From contig CANRQB010000008.1 of NCBI GenBank assembly GCA_947632645.1, positions 1 to 38,977 of the forward strand: 38,977 bases of DNA. Reading direction: 5' to 3'. Position 1 is the first letter of the stretch; every line of letters starts with the position of its first letter. Shown here piece after piece: positions 31,594 through 38,977 of this stretch. The DNA is from an uncultured Clostridia bacterium (GTDB taxonomy: Bacteria > Bacillota > Clostridia > Christensenellales > UBA1242). The position numbers were made by a program, and so were the translations under genes. The notes under the pieces are model-generated. The model was not told the DNA's origin and searched no databases. It saw nothing but the letters and a program-made list of their open reading frames with translations.

Positions 31594-33673
31594 AAAGTTT
31601 TTTAATAAGTTTTAAATCTACCCTGCCGCGCTCGTCTATCTTAATGGTTTTAACAAGCACCTTGTCGCCAACGTTAACCACATCTTCTACCTTTTCTACG
31701 CGCTCTTTAGCTAGTTTAGAAATGTGAATCATGGCCTCTTTTCCCGGTGCAACTTCTACAAACGCGCCAAATTGTGTGGTGCGGGTTACAACACCCTGAT
31801 ATTCGCAGTTAAGTTCAAAATCGGTGGCTATGGCAATAATCATGGATTTTGCCTTTTCTAGCATATCCTTATCGGTAGAGGAAACAAACACGTCGCCACT
31901 ATCTTCAATATCAATTTTAACACCCGTTTCGGCAATGATTTGGTTGATAACCTTGCCGCCCGAGCCAATAACTTCACGAATTTTGTCTGGGTCGATTTTA
32001 AAGGTGATAATCTTAGGTGCGTATTTGCTAAGTTCTTTACGTGGTGCCTTAATGGTTTTACTCATTATCTTTAAAATTTCTAACCTACCCAAACGTGCTT
32101 GTTCTAGTGCGGTTTCCAAAATTTTGCGGTCGATACCGTGGATTTTTATATCCATTTGAATTGCGGTTATACCCTTTGCTGTGCCTGCCACTTTAAAGTC
32201 CATATCGCCAAAGAAATCCTCTAGCCCTTGTATATCGGTTAAAACTGCAACTTTGCCCGTTTCTTTATCCTTCATAAGTCCCATGGCAATGCCGGCAACT
32301 GGTGCTTTAATAGGAACGCCCGCATCCATAAGTGCAAGAGTGCTGCCGCAAACAGATGCCTGCGAAGTGGAGCCGTTAGACGATAGCACATCACTAACCG
32401 TGCGGATGGCGTATGGGAACTCGGTTTCGCTAGGTAGCACTGGTACAAGTGCACGTTCTGCAAGTGCACCATGGCCAATTTCGCGCCTACCAGCCGACCT
32501 AAGCGGTTTTGCCTCGCCAGTGGTGTAGCCTGGCATATTGTATTGGTGCATATAGCGTTTTTCTTCTTCGCCATCTAGCCCTTCTAGTTCTTGTGCATCG
32601 GATAGCATGCCCAGTGTACAAGTGGTTAAAACTTGTGTTTCTCCACGGGTGAACACGCCCGAGCCATGCACGCGTGGGAGAATGCCAACTTCGCACCAAA
32701 TTGGGCGGATTTCGTTGGTTTTTCTGCCGTCTGGGCGCACGCCCTTAAACAAAATGTTATGGCGAACATGCTCTTTTTTAAGGTTGTATAGCACTTGACT
32801 GATCTGTTTTGCGCTGTCTGGGAAAATTTCAGCAAAATGTTCCTGGCACTCAACTTCCAAATTATCCTCTATTTGGTCGCGCACATGGCGGTCAAACTCT
32901 TTAAGCATTTCTACCACTTTTGGCTCGGCATATTTGCGCACTTCTTTATCAATTTCTGGGTCAACTGTTTCTAGTTGAACATCAATCTTTTTAACCTTAA
33001 GCGCTTTGCACATCTTTTCTTGAAAAGCAACCTGCTTTTTAATCTCTTCATGTGCAAACAAAATAGCGTCTAGCATAACGGTTTCGCTAACCTCTTTTGC
33101 GCCAGCTTCAACCATTAAAATTGCCTCTTTTGTGCCGCTAACGGTTAGGTCTATCAAACTTGCCTCTTGTTCAGCTTGTGTTGGGTTGATGATGTATTTG
33201 CCATCCACATAGCCAACTTTAACCGAACCAGTGCTCTCCTCCATTGGAATATCGCTTATGGATATGGCAATAGAACTGCCTAGCATGGCAAGTGGCTCTG
33301 GGCTGATGTCTGGATCTACCGATAGCGGAGTGGCAGTTACGCACACATCGTTATAAAACCCCTTAGGGAATAGTGGGCGCAGTGGGCGGTCAATCAAACG
33401 AGAGCGCAAAATGGCGCTATCTGCTGGGCGGCCTTCGCGGCGCTTCCATCCACCTGGGATTTTGCCAACGCTATACAATTTTTCCTCGTAATCCACACTA
33501 AGTGGGAAAAAGTCCATCCCCGGACGTGGGGCTTTGCTCATGGTGGCGTTAACCATAACCACCGTGTCGCCGCAACGCACAATGCAGTGCCCGTTTGCTT
33601 GGCCACAATATTTGCCAACGGTAACTTCTACCTTGCGGTTGCCAATGTCTAATTTAAATGTCTGTTCTTTCAT
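31592..33673 (-). CDS. pnp: Polyribonucleotide nucleotidyltransferase (PNPase)
   Basis: The 693-residue enzyme degrades RNA from the 3' end using phosphate. Visible parts are two RNase PH domains (HCIVRCGDT...PGMDFFPLSVDY early; GEAKPLRSAGRREIGHGALAERAL and SDVLSSNGSTSQASVCG later), a KH domain (PDKIREVIGSGGKVINQI, about 550-610) and an S1 domain (YQGVVTRTTQFGAFVEVAPGKEAMIHIS, about 620-690). The length is standard. AGGAG lies 6 bases before the ATG. rpsO, its usual upstream neighbour, is 3 kb away behind two opposite-strand genes. Confidence 0.98.
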   Translation of the reverse strand: MKEQTFKLDIGNRKVEVTVGKYCGQANGHCIVRCGDTVVMVNATMSKAPRPGMDFFPLSVDYEEKLYSVGKIPGGWKRREGRPADSAILRSRLIDRPLRPLFPKGFYNDVCVTATPLSVDPDISPEPLAMLGSSIAISISDIPMEESTGSVKVGYVDGKYIINPTQAEQEASLIDLTVSGTKEAILMVEAGAKEVSETVMLDAILFAHEEIKKQVAFQEKMCKALKVKKIDVQLETVDPEIDKEVRKYAEPKVVEMLKEFDRHVRDQIEDNLEVECQEHFAEIFPDSAKQISQVLYNLKKEHVRHNILFKGVRPDGRKTNEIRPIWCEVGILPRVHGSGVFTRGETQVLTTCTLGMLSDAQELEGLDGEEEKRYMHQYNMPGYTTGEAKPLRSAGRREIGHGALAERALVPVLPSETEFPYAIRTVSDVLSSNGSTSQASVCGSTLALMDAGVPIKAPVAGIAMGLMKDKETGKVAVLTDIQGLEDFFGDMDFKVAGTAKGITAIQMDIKIHGIDRKILETALEQARLGRLEILKIMSKTIKAPRKELSKYAPKIITFKIDPDKIREVIGSGGKVINQIIAETGVKIDIEDSGDVFVSSTDKDMLEKAKSMIIAIATDFELNCEYQGVVTRTTQFGAFVEVAPGKEAMIHISKLAKERVEKVEDVVNVGDKVLVKTIKIDERGRVDLKLIKKL

Positions 33674-33707
33674 GTTTTCTCCTAATTTAACCTTATAATT
33701 ATATCAC

Positions 33708-33716
33708 ACAAAAACA
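33708..33716 (-). promoter_or_regulatory. Extended -10 promoter of pnp
   Basis: Minus strand TGA-TATAAT (TGn extended -10). The -35 region is poor. The ATG is about 35 bases downstream. Confidence 0.55.
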
Positions 33717-33901
33717 AAAAAATAAATTATTTTTAGGGGGTTTTATCAAATTTTTTAAATTTTGCATAATTGCATAATGCAAAACGCAAGCAAACTTGGC
33801 TTGTACACACATAAGATAGCCATAAAATGTATATAATTATTTTTGAAAACCAGGAAAATTTGATTATTTTTATATTTTTATAAAAATTTTTAATTTTGGG
33901 G

Positions 33902-33930
33902 TTGACAAACTCTACATTGTGTGTTATAAT
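33902..33930 (+). promoter_or_regulatory. Sigma-A promoter of the winged-helix gene pair
   Basis: TTGACA (33902-33907), 17-base spacer, TATAAT (33925-33930), a full consensus match. Confidence 0.9.
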
Positions 33931-33952
33931 TTTACAAATTTTTGGAGGAAAT

Positions 33953-36316
33953 ATGAAATATAAAATGAAAAAAGTGTTTATGATTCCAGGGGATATCTAT
34001 AGGGCATTATTTGATAAAAATGCCAAAACCTCTGTTCTACCACTAGATCAAGCATATAGTTTGCAGTTCGTAAACATGTTAAATGATTTGCAGCAGTCCA
34101 CCCCAAGCGAAGCCCTAGCAAAAGGTCTTAAAAATAATAAGGTGTTTAATAAAACCGAAAATGACCCATATCTTTTTAGCGCTAAAGATGGAAATGTAAT
34201 CGCTTGTCGTTTAAGTCAACTTATGGACACCAACTTTTTACTAGGCAATACACTTTTTGGTAATATTCCAGAACTGGAAAATTATCCATATTTTGTAATC
34301 TATTCGAAAAATGAAAAGGGCAAAATTCAATATATAGAAGTTAGCACCGAAGATTTGGACAATTTGCTTAAAACCATCCGTGCCAACTACAAACAAGATA
34401 AAAAGCAATATAACGGCATGATTGTTAATTTCGACGACACCACTAGCGATATGGAAATTTTGCTTAAGTTTAAATACGCTCATCAGCCAGCAGAAGGTCA
34501 AAAACATTTTGTGTTTACAGTGGGCGACAATAAATACACTTTGTTTGACAAGACAACTCGCAAAGTAACCAACACTTTCACAAGCGAAACCGTGCCTGTA
34601 CTACACAACGGATACTTTATTTTAAAAGACCACAAAGGCTCTCGTTTCTATCGCGATAGCGATGGCTATTTAAGTGATAGTTATGCTGAAATTATCCCAT
34701 TTAGAAATTATGGGAATAATAAAAAAATCGCTATCGTTAAAATGCCAACTAGCCAAGTGCTTAAAAAATGCAAATTTGCAGAAACTGAAAAAGAAGCTAA
34801 TAAAACAGAAACCGAATCAACAGACAATAAGAAAGATTATCAATCCCTTAGCATGATAGAAAAACTTATCCTTAAAAACAAACTGCCTAACTATCTTTGG
34901 GTGCAAGTTGACGAACTATATCAAATGTTGGTGTTGGATGCCCAAAGCCAATTAGTGGCTTCCGATTCACTTATAGTAGAAAAAACTGAAAAGGCTAAAA
35001 ATAAATACGATTACTATATAAAAGACGCGTTCACATATGCTGAAGGAAATGAATATTTTATATTAACTCAAAAAGAATTAGAAACAAAACCTTCGTATAT
35101 CATCACTAAAAACCAATTCGGTTCTAGATCTGAAGGCATAGGTGAAAACCGAGAGACAGACACCGACCCTGCATTGCAATACGATAAAATAACAATTTTG
35201 GCAGATAAAAATCAAAATTACGATAACGATTTAGGCTTACTTAAACTTGAGCAAGATATAACCGATAAAGATACTGGCATTACTACCACCAAAACCATTT
35301 ATATTGACTACATTGGAAGGGTACTTACTGAAAAAGATAAATTATCTGGAGTTTATCTATACAAATACAAAACCAATCAGCCTATTAAAGCAGGCGGCGA
35401 GTCGGTAACTCTAGAAGATATCCCAGCTGAATTCTTTATTAATGACACAGCAGCAGAAAATGATGGCAAAGATTTAAGCAAAGATGCTTGCGCTCCATTT
35501 GTTGAAGAGTTGTGCAGCATATTTGTAGATAGGCAGATAAAAGAGTATAGAAGAACTCTCTCTTATAAAAACTATTCTAAAAAGAGTGTTTATGCTAAAG
35601 TTGAAGATTCTATAGAAGAGTTTACAAAAATAATCCACGGCAAAATTGAAAAAGCTTCTAAAAACGTGCGAACTGCTGCACGGCGTAAAACTGCTTTCAA
35701 TAAAATTATAGAAGAAATCAGAAAAAAATTCACAACTTTACAAGAAAACCCATATACAAATACAAAGCCTAAAAAAGTTGCAGAAGCCAAACCTCCAGTA
35801 GTGCCAGCGGCCACAGATAGGCAAGAGACCCCTGCAGTGCAAGCGGCTACAGGTGAGCAAGGAACCCCTACACCAGTGCCAGCGGCTACAGGTGAAGAAA
35901 TTCTAGTTGAAGAAAACCCAAACGAAGCAATTCCAGTTGTAGAAACTCCAGGTGAAAAAGCTTCAGGTGAAAAAGCTTCAGGCGAAAATGCTAAAAAGAA
36001 AACGCAAGCTAGAACTAAAACAAAAGGACCATTAAAAATCAAAATAGAGCCACGTGGTGAAGATGAAGATCCAAAAATAACAATAACTATTAATGATGAA
36101 CAAGCGCTTCTAGAAAAATTAAATGGACTTGACAAGATTACAATACGTTCCCTAAAGGACGCATTTAACTTAAACAAAACCGAAGCAGATCTTCTTTTGC
36201 AAAAATTAAAAAATGAGTCCTACGTTAAAAAGACCGGAGACGATAAATATGGTGCTGTGTACGGACTTAATAAAGAGAATGTAAAATCTAGTATCAGTGT
36301 TAGTAAAAATAAATAG
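33953..36316 (+). CDS. Unknown 787-residue protein with C-terminal FtsK-gamma-like winged helix
   Basis: The start at 33953 follows GGAGG by 5 bases; the longer open frame covers the promoter. Residues 1-530 are a soluble region with repeated aromatic beta patterns (HNGYFILKDHKGSRFY, TIYIDYIGRVLTEKD) that faintly resemble WG repeats; I do not recognise a family. Residues about 535-610 are basic and helical. A Pro/Ala/Glu-rich linker follows (about 615-690), built from near-identical DNA units (CCAGCGGCTACAGGTGA occurs twice exactly, with a third variant; GGTGAAAAAGCTTCA twice). The end (about 700-770) reads LLEKLNGLDKITIRSLKDAFNLNKTEADLLLQKL, which resembles the DNA-binding gamma domain of FtsK. 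The next gene encodes the same kind of domain, 11 bases away. It lies inserted between rpsO and pnp on the opposite strand. Confidence 0.8.
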   Translation: MKYKMKKVFMIPGDIYRALFDKNAKTSVLPLDQAYSLQFVNMLNDLQQSTPSEALAKGLKNNKVFNKTENDPYLFSAKDGNVIACRLSQLMDTNFLLGNTLFGNIPELENYPYFVIYSKNEKGKIQYIEVSTEDLDNLLKTIRANYKQDKKQYNGMIVNFDDTTSDMEILLKFKYAHQPAEGQKHFVFTVGDNKYTLFDKTTRKVTNTFTSETVPVLHNGYFILKDHKGSRFYRDSDGYLSDSYAEIIPFRNYGNNKKIAIVKMPTSQVLKKCKFAETEKEANKTETESTDNKKDYQSLSMIEKLILKNKLPNYLWVQVDELYQMLVLDAQSQLVASDSLIVEKTEKAKNKYDYYIKDAFTYAEGNEYFILTQKELETKPSYIITKNQFGSRSEGIGENRETDTDPALQYDKITILADKNQNYDNDLGLLKLEQDITDKDTGITTTKTIYIDYIGRVLTEKDKLSGVYLYKYKTNQPIKAGGESVTLEDIPAEFFINDTAAENDGKDLSKDACAPFVEELCSIFVDRQIKEYRRTLSYKNYSKKSVYAKVEDSIEEFTKIIHGKIEKASKNVRTAARRKTAFNKIIEEIRKKFTTLQENPYTNTKPKKVAEAKPPVVPAATDRQETPAVQAATGEQGTPTPVPAATGEEILVEENPNEAIPVVETPGEKASGEKASGENAKKKTQARTKTKGPLKIKIEPRGEDEDPKITITINDEQALLEKLNGLDKITIRSLKDAFNLNKTEADLLLQKLKNESYVKKTGDDKYGAVYGLNKENVKSSISVSKNK

Positions 36317-36327
36317 CCAGGTACTTT

Positions 36328-36642
36328 ATGCGGAATAAAAATGCAATTGAAAACTATGGCTTAGCCATTGAAGATAGGGTTGTAAAGTTTATTGATGTAG
36401 AGTTAATTATCGAATGTTTGCGCAAAATGAAAACAATTTCTATAGCAAATATTCAACGTAATATGCCTTTGGGTTATACATATGCCACACAGTTTTTACA
36501 AAAACTTATTATGCGCCAAATAGTTATACCGGTGGATAAAAATGTGTACGAGCTTAATAGTGAAATTAACTTAAGTTATCAAAAATTATTAGCCGAGCAC
36601 GAACGACCTTGGCACTTTAACCCTATCAACCCAAAACGTTAA
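36328..36642 (+). CDS. Small FtsK-gamma-like winged-helix protein
   Basis: The 104-residue protein carries LRKMKTISIANIQRNMPLGYTYATQFLQKLIMRQIV, close to the FtsK gamma pattern in this same window (SSVIQRRYSVGYNRAGRIVEQMERAGFI) and to the C-terminus of the gene before it (shared IxxL/Q, A, LQKL, V). It probably binds DNA. It starts 11 bases after the 787-residue gene with AGGT 6 bases before the ATG, and a strong terminator follows, so the two form an operon. Without a motor domain it could be a regulator or a site-marking partner; that is inference. Confidence 0.75.
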   Translation: MRNKNAIENYGLAIEDRVVKFIDVELIIECLRKMKTISIANIQRNMPLGYTYATQFLQKLIMRQIVIPVDKNVYELNSEINLSYQKLLAEHERPWHFNPINPKR

Positions 36643-36653
36643 ATAAAAACTAC

Positions 36654-36685
36654 AAAAATAGGAAGAGATCTCTTCCTATTTTTTT
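36654..36685. terminator. Perfect 30-base palindromic terminator
   Basis: The arms AAAAATAGGAAGAGA and TCTCTTCCTATTTTT (36654-36683) are exact complements with T7 on plus and an A-run that gives a T-run on minus. It ends both the plus operon and rpsO. Confidence 0.9.
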
Positions 36686-36723
36686 AATATTGGTTAAAAA
36701 ATAAAAAAAGGCAAAGTTGCCTT

Positions 36724-36984
36724 CTATCCACGGATTTTAAGTTTTGCTTTAATTTCACGCGCGCGCTTAATATCCACTTCGGTTAGATAATCTAACAATT
36801 TTTTGCGCTGAGAAACCATTTTGTTAAGCCCACGAGTAGAGTGTAAATCTTGCTTGTTGGTTTTAAGGTGCTCGGTAAGGTTGTTGATTCTTGCCGAAAG
36901 CAAAGCAATTTGCACTTCGATAGAGCCAGTGTCTTGTTCGTTTTTGCCGTAGGTTTTAACAATCTCTTTTTTATCTATTTTCAT
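36724..36984 (-). CDS. rpsO: 30S ribosomal protein S15
   Basis: The 86-residue protein shows the S15 signature: [63 protein letters not shown] and [13 protein letters not shown], a four-helix protein binding 16S rRNA in the 30S platform. The length is near the usual 88-89. GGAGAG lies 4 bases before the ATG at 36984; the upstream open frame covers the leader. A full promoter lies at 37057-37085 and a leader stem at 37008-37046. Confidence 0.97.
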   Translation of the reverse strand: MKIDKKEIVKTYGKNEQDTGSIEVQIALLSARINNLTEHLKTNKQDLHSTRGLNKMVSQRKKLLDYLTEVDIKRAREIKAKLKIRG

Positions 36985-37007
36985 ACTCTCTCCTTTTAAT
37001 ACGCCGC

Positions 37008-37046
37008 TAACAATGTTGCCGTTGAGCATTCGCACAACTATTGTTA
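37008..37046 (-). promoter_or_regulatory. Stem-loop in the rpsO leader, possible S15 autoregulatory site
   Basis: Minus strand: TAACAAT (37040-37046) pairs with ATTGTTA (37008-37014), enclosing GTTG/CAAC. S15 represses its own mRNA through leader structures in several bacteria; this one lies 24 bases before the start codon. Function is inferred from position and folding only. Confidence 0.4.
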
Positions 37047-37056
37047 AGGTAAGTTT

Positions 37057-37085
37057 ATTTTATCACCAAAATTTGGATTTGTCAA
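37057..37085 (-). promoter_or_regulatory. Sigma-A promoter of rpsO
   Basis: Minus strand: TTGACA (37080-37085), 17-base spacer, TAAAAT (37057-37062). Confidence 0.85.
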
Positions 37086-37091
37086 GGGTTT

Positions 37092-37121
37092 TACATATTT
37101 TTTTGCGTTTTAGCCAAACTA
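37092..37121 (+). promoter_or_regulatory. Possible sigma-G-type promoter of spoIVB
   Basis: TACATA (37092-37097), 17-base spacer, CAAACTA (37115-37121), against the sigma-G consensus TGAATA-N17/18-CATACTA (4/6 and 6/7). The ATG follows 6 bases later and has no clear ribosome site. Confidence 0.35.
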
Positions 37122-37127
37122 AGCGAT

Positions 37128-38348
37128 ATGAGAAAGTTTTTATTGCTATCTTTTGCCGTAATAACCGCGCTAGTTTTTGGCATTTTGCTTGTGCCAAATA
37201 TTAATCGCATCAACTCCCTACCCGACGATATGGTTATTACATATAGCGATGTTGAACAGTGCAACAAGCAGGATAGCTACAGCCCATTAATCAATTTGTC
37301 ACTACCAAAAAACGTGCCAGTTAGCGAGGATGGCGAACTGACAAACACTGTAATGAGTGTTAAACTTTTTGGGCTGTTTACAATAAAAAAGGTTAATGTT
37401 CGCCTACTTAGCGATACTGATGTGTTTGTTGGCGGCGACACGGTTGGCTTTAACCTGTTTAGCGAAGGGGTGATTTGCGTGGGCAGCAACGCGGTTAGCA
37501 CGGCGGACGGCCTAAGCGAGCCGATATTATCTAGCGACATCAGAGAGGGCGACGCGATAATTAGCATAGAGGACATTAAGATAGAAAACATTTTGGATTT
37601 AAATCGAATTATTAATATGCCAAAATATGCAGGCAAGGCTGTAGAAGTTCGTTTGCGCAGAAATGGGCAAGAAATATCCACCACCATCACCCCTGCGCTA
37701 GATCAGTTTACAAAAAGTTATAAGTTGGGTTTATGGGTGCGCAACAACATAAGCGGAGTGGGCACACTTACATATGTTAAACAATCTAACAACCGTTTTG
37801 GCGCGGTTGGCCACCCCATTGCTGAAGCCAATATAAGCCCGAATTTTAATATGGATAGCGGAAATATATATAAATGCAATCTGCTTGGAATAAAAAAGGG
37901 CGAGCGCAACAATCCGGGCGAAATCCGCTCGTCTATTAACCTTAGCGACGACGCAATTGGCATAGCCGACACCAATTGTGACTACGGGGTGTATGGCACG
38001 CTGCTTAATAAATCCATTATCGACCCAGAGCGCACTGCCCTACTTGGCGGCAGATTGTCGGTTAAACTTGGCGAAGCAAAAATTTACTGCGCGCTCGATA
38101 ACGAAGGGGTTAAAGGGTATGACGTTATGATTGTTAAGGCAAACAAACAAAAAAATGCGGACGATAAAAGCATGACAATCCGCGTAACCGACAAAGAACT
38201 TATTAAAAAAACAGGCGGCATAATTCAGGGCATGAGCGGCAGCCCAATTGTTCAAAATGGCAAAATTGTTGGCGCAGTAACCCATGTTATGGTTAACGAC
38301 CCCACCAGGGGGTATGGGGTATACATAGATTGGATGATAAATAATTAG
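37128..38348 (+). CDS. spoIVB: SpoIVB-type serine peptidase (S55)
   Basis: The 406-residue protein has an N-terminal membrane anchor (FLLLSFAVITALVFGILLV), a PDZ domain around 125-190 (SDIREGDAIISIEDIKIENILDLNRIIN), and the S55 peptidase with the histidine in FGAVGHPI and the serine motif GMSGSP (about 368-373). In Bacillus, SpoIVB is secreted from the forespore and cleaves SpoIVFA to start SigK activation in the mother cell. Its presence is the best sign in the window that this organism sporulates. In many Firmicutes it lies beside recN and spo0A; here it is 23 kb from recN, between rpsO and a collagen-like gene. The ATG lacks a convincing Shine-Dalgarno. Confidence 0.93.
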   Translation: MRKFLLLSFAVITALVFGILLVPNINRINSLPDDMVITYSDVEQCNKQDSYSPLINLSLPKNVPVSEDGELTNTVMSVKLFGLFTIKKVNVRLLSDTDVFVGGDTVGFNLFSEGVICVGSNAVSTADGLSEPILSSDIREGDAIISIEDIKIENILDLNRIINMPKYAGKAVEVRLRRNGQEISTTITPALDQFTKSYKLGLWVRNNISGVGTLTYVKQSNNRFGAVGHPIAEANISPNFNMDSGNIYKCNLLGIKKGERNNPGEIRSSINLSDDAIGIADTNCDYGVYGTLLNKSIIDPERTALLGGRLSVKLGEAKIYCALDNEGVKGYDVMIVKANKQKNADDKSMTIRVTDKELIKKTGGIIQGMSGSPIVQNGKIVGAVTHVMVNDPTRGYGVYIDWMINN

Positions 38349-38369
38349 TTGTATACCCCACTGGGCATA

Positions 38370-38397
38370 AAAAAGTCACCATTAAGGTGACTTTTTG
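38370..38397. terminator. Bidirectional terminator between spoIVB and the collagen-like gene
   Basis: GTCACC (38375-38380), loop ATTAA, GGTGAC (38386-38391), with A-run and T-run flanks. Confidence 0.85.
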
Positions 38398-38977
38398 TTA
38401 AGCCTCTGGCTCGGCAATTTTTTGCACAATTAACACTAAGTTGTTATAAGTGTTGTTTGTATCCTTACCTAAACTTACTGTAAGTTGAGTTTGAGCGGCT
38501 GCATTGTATAAAAATTCGCCACTAAGTGGATAGGTTGCAGCTGTATTTGCACCAGATATTTGGCTAGTGGTATCTGGTGTAGCATCAAATGCCAATGCTA
38601 TGCTTGGCGCAGTTCCGCCGCCACCACCAGTTACAACCGCGGTTGCTTGATATTTTATTAAATAGTACCCTGCTGTAAGGGTTAAGGTATCTGTGCCGTT
38701 AAATAGAACATCGGTTTGATCGGCTGGATAATCGGTACCGGCAACTAAAGTTGGGTCGGTGTTTGCCGCAACGGTGGTTGCAGTAAATTGTGCCGCTGCT
38801 ATAGTTCCTGGCTCGCCTTGTGGGCCGGCTGGGCCCACATCACCTTGCACACCTTGTGGACCAACCGCACCAGTTGCACCCGTTGGACCGATTGGACCAG
38901 TAGGACCGGTAGGGCCAGTTGGACCGATTGGACCTACCAAACCCTGTGGACCGATTGGACCAGTTGGGCCGGTTGGA
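38398..38977 (-). CDS. Collagen-like surface/exosporium protein, 5' end beyond window
   Basis: The visible 192 C-terminal residues start in G-X-Y triplets ([23 protein letters not shown]) and continue to the window edge, so the start is not seen. About 20 triplets are present. The last ~130 residues form a globular beta-rich, alanine/threonine-rich domain ([51 protein letters not shown]), resembling the trimeric C-terminal domain of Bacillus BclA, a fibre protein of the exosporium. The location next to spoIVB agrees with a spore-surface role, but collagen-like proteins also occur on vegetative cells. The frame is open upstream with no start codon needed inside the window. Confidence 0.85.
   Translation of the reverse strand, partial: PTGPTGPIGPQGLVGPIGPTGPTGPTGPIGPTGATGAVGPQGVQGDVGPAGPQGEPGTIAAAQFTATTVAANTDPTLVAGTDYPADQTDVLFNGTDTLTLTAGYYLIKYQATAVVTGGGGGTAPSIALAFDATPDTTSQISGANTAATYPLSGEFLYNAAAQTQLTVSLGKDTNNTYNNLVLIVQKIAEPEA

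Larger units (their letters stand above)
33674..33952. other. Divergent region between pnp and the winged-helix gene pair
   Basis: The 279 bases hold the pnp extended -10 promoter (33708-33716) and the strong plus promoter (33902-33930). Between them are TTTTGCAT/ATGCAAAA arms around 33760-33786 and a small CAAGC/GCTTG hairpin near 33788-33804. Confidence 0.5.

Noticed and set aside
35590-36177. 195-codon minus frame opposite the 787-residue gene
   Set aside because: It mirrors the Pro/Ala repeat region of the plus gene (reading FSPEAFSPEAFSPG) and has no start signals.
38870-38977. The GGACCGATTGG-type repeats as a CRISPR array
   Set aside because: They are in-frame Gly-X-Y codons without spacers.

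Overview
The window is low-GC, AT-rich bacterial chromosome with Firmicutes (Clostridia-like) character. Genes have strong AGGAG-type ribosome sites and sigma-A promoters of the TTGACA-N17-TATAAT kind. The recA promoter carries a Bacillus-type SOS box. A SpoIVB-type sporulation peptidase and a collagen-like, BclA-type protein point to a spore former. I cannot name the species. The gut Clostridia with small AT-rich genomes are my best guess, and that is inference.

Layout. 1-913: the N-terminus of the GTPase TypA/BipA (minus) diverges from an HU-type nucleoid protein (plus). 993-9902: a transglutaminase-like protein, a strongly folded RNA-like element at 3104-3237, a YcxB-like membrane protein and a 2019-residue membrane-anchored surface protein. 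10019-12447: a thioredoxin-reductase-like flavoprotein, a 54-residue two-cluster ferredoxin, and a Fic enzyme with its own DNA-binding domain and a palindromic operator. 12477-16009: a DNA repair and lipid block, pgsA, recA and recN, with recA-recN as an SOS-controlled pair. 16148-18951: an XRE repressor facing a tiny membrane protein across a double operator, a HExxH protein and a nucleoside hydrolase with a lysine-rich tail. 19017-20052: a decayed O6-methylguanine methyltransferase, tRNA-Leu(AAG) and scattered tRNA-Leu fragments among perfect hairpins. 20146-22987: a CadC-like repressor, an HMA metallochaperone and a Zn/Cd-type P-ATPase, a metal-efflux operon with two palindromic operators. 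23133-30239: an M19 dipeptidase, a lipoprotein, a methyltransferase-like protein, FtsK/SpoIIIE and a divergent polysaccharide deacetylase. 30367-36984: pnp and rpsO, which are usually neighbours, are separated by an opposite-strand gene pair of unknown function (787 and 104 residues). Both products carry an FtsK-gamma-like winged helix. A further unknown helical-repeat protein lies on the far side of pnp. 37128-38977: SpoIVB converges on the collagen-like gene.

The main candidates for something undescribed are: the folded element at 3104-3237 (four helices and a possible pseudoknot); the winged-helix gene pair between rpsO and pnp; the tRNA-Leu fragment field with its hairpin/pseudoknot element; and several genes without a Shine-Dalgarno whose -10 box lies 6-8 bases from the ATG, so their mRNAs may be leaderless. 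No CRISPR array, rRNA, intact insertion sequence or prophage was seen.
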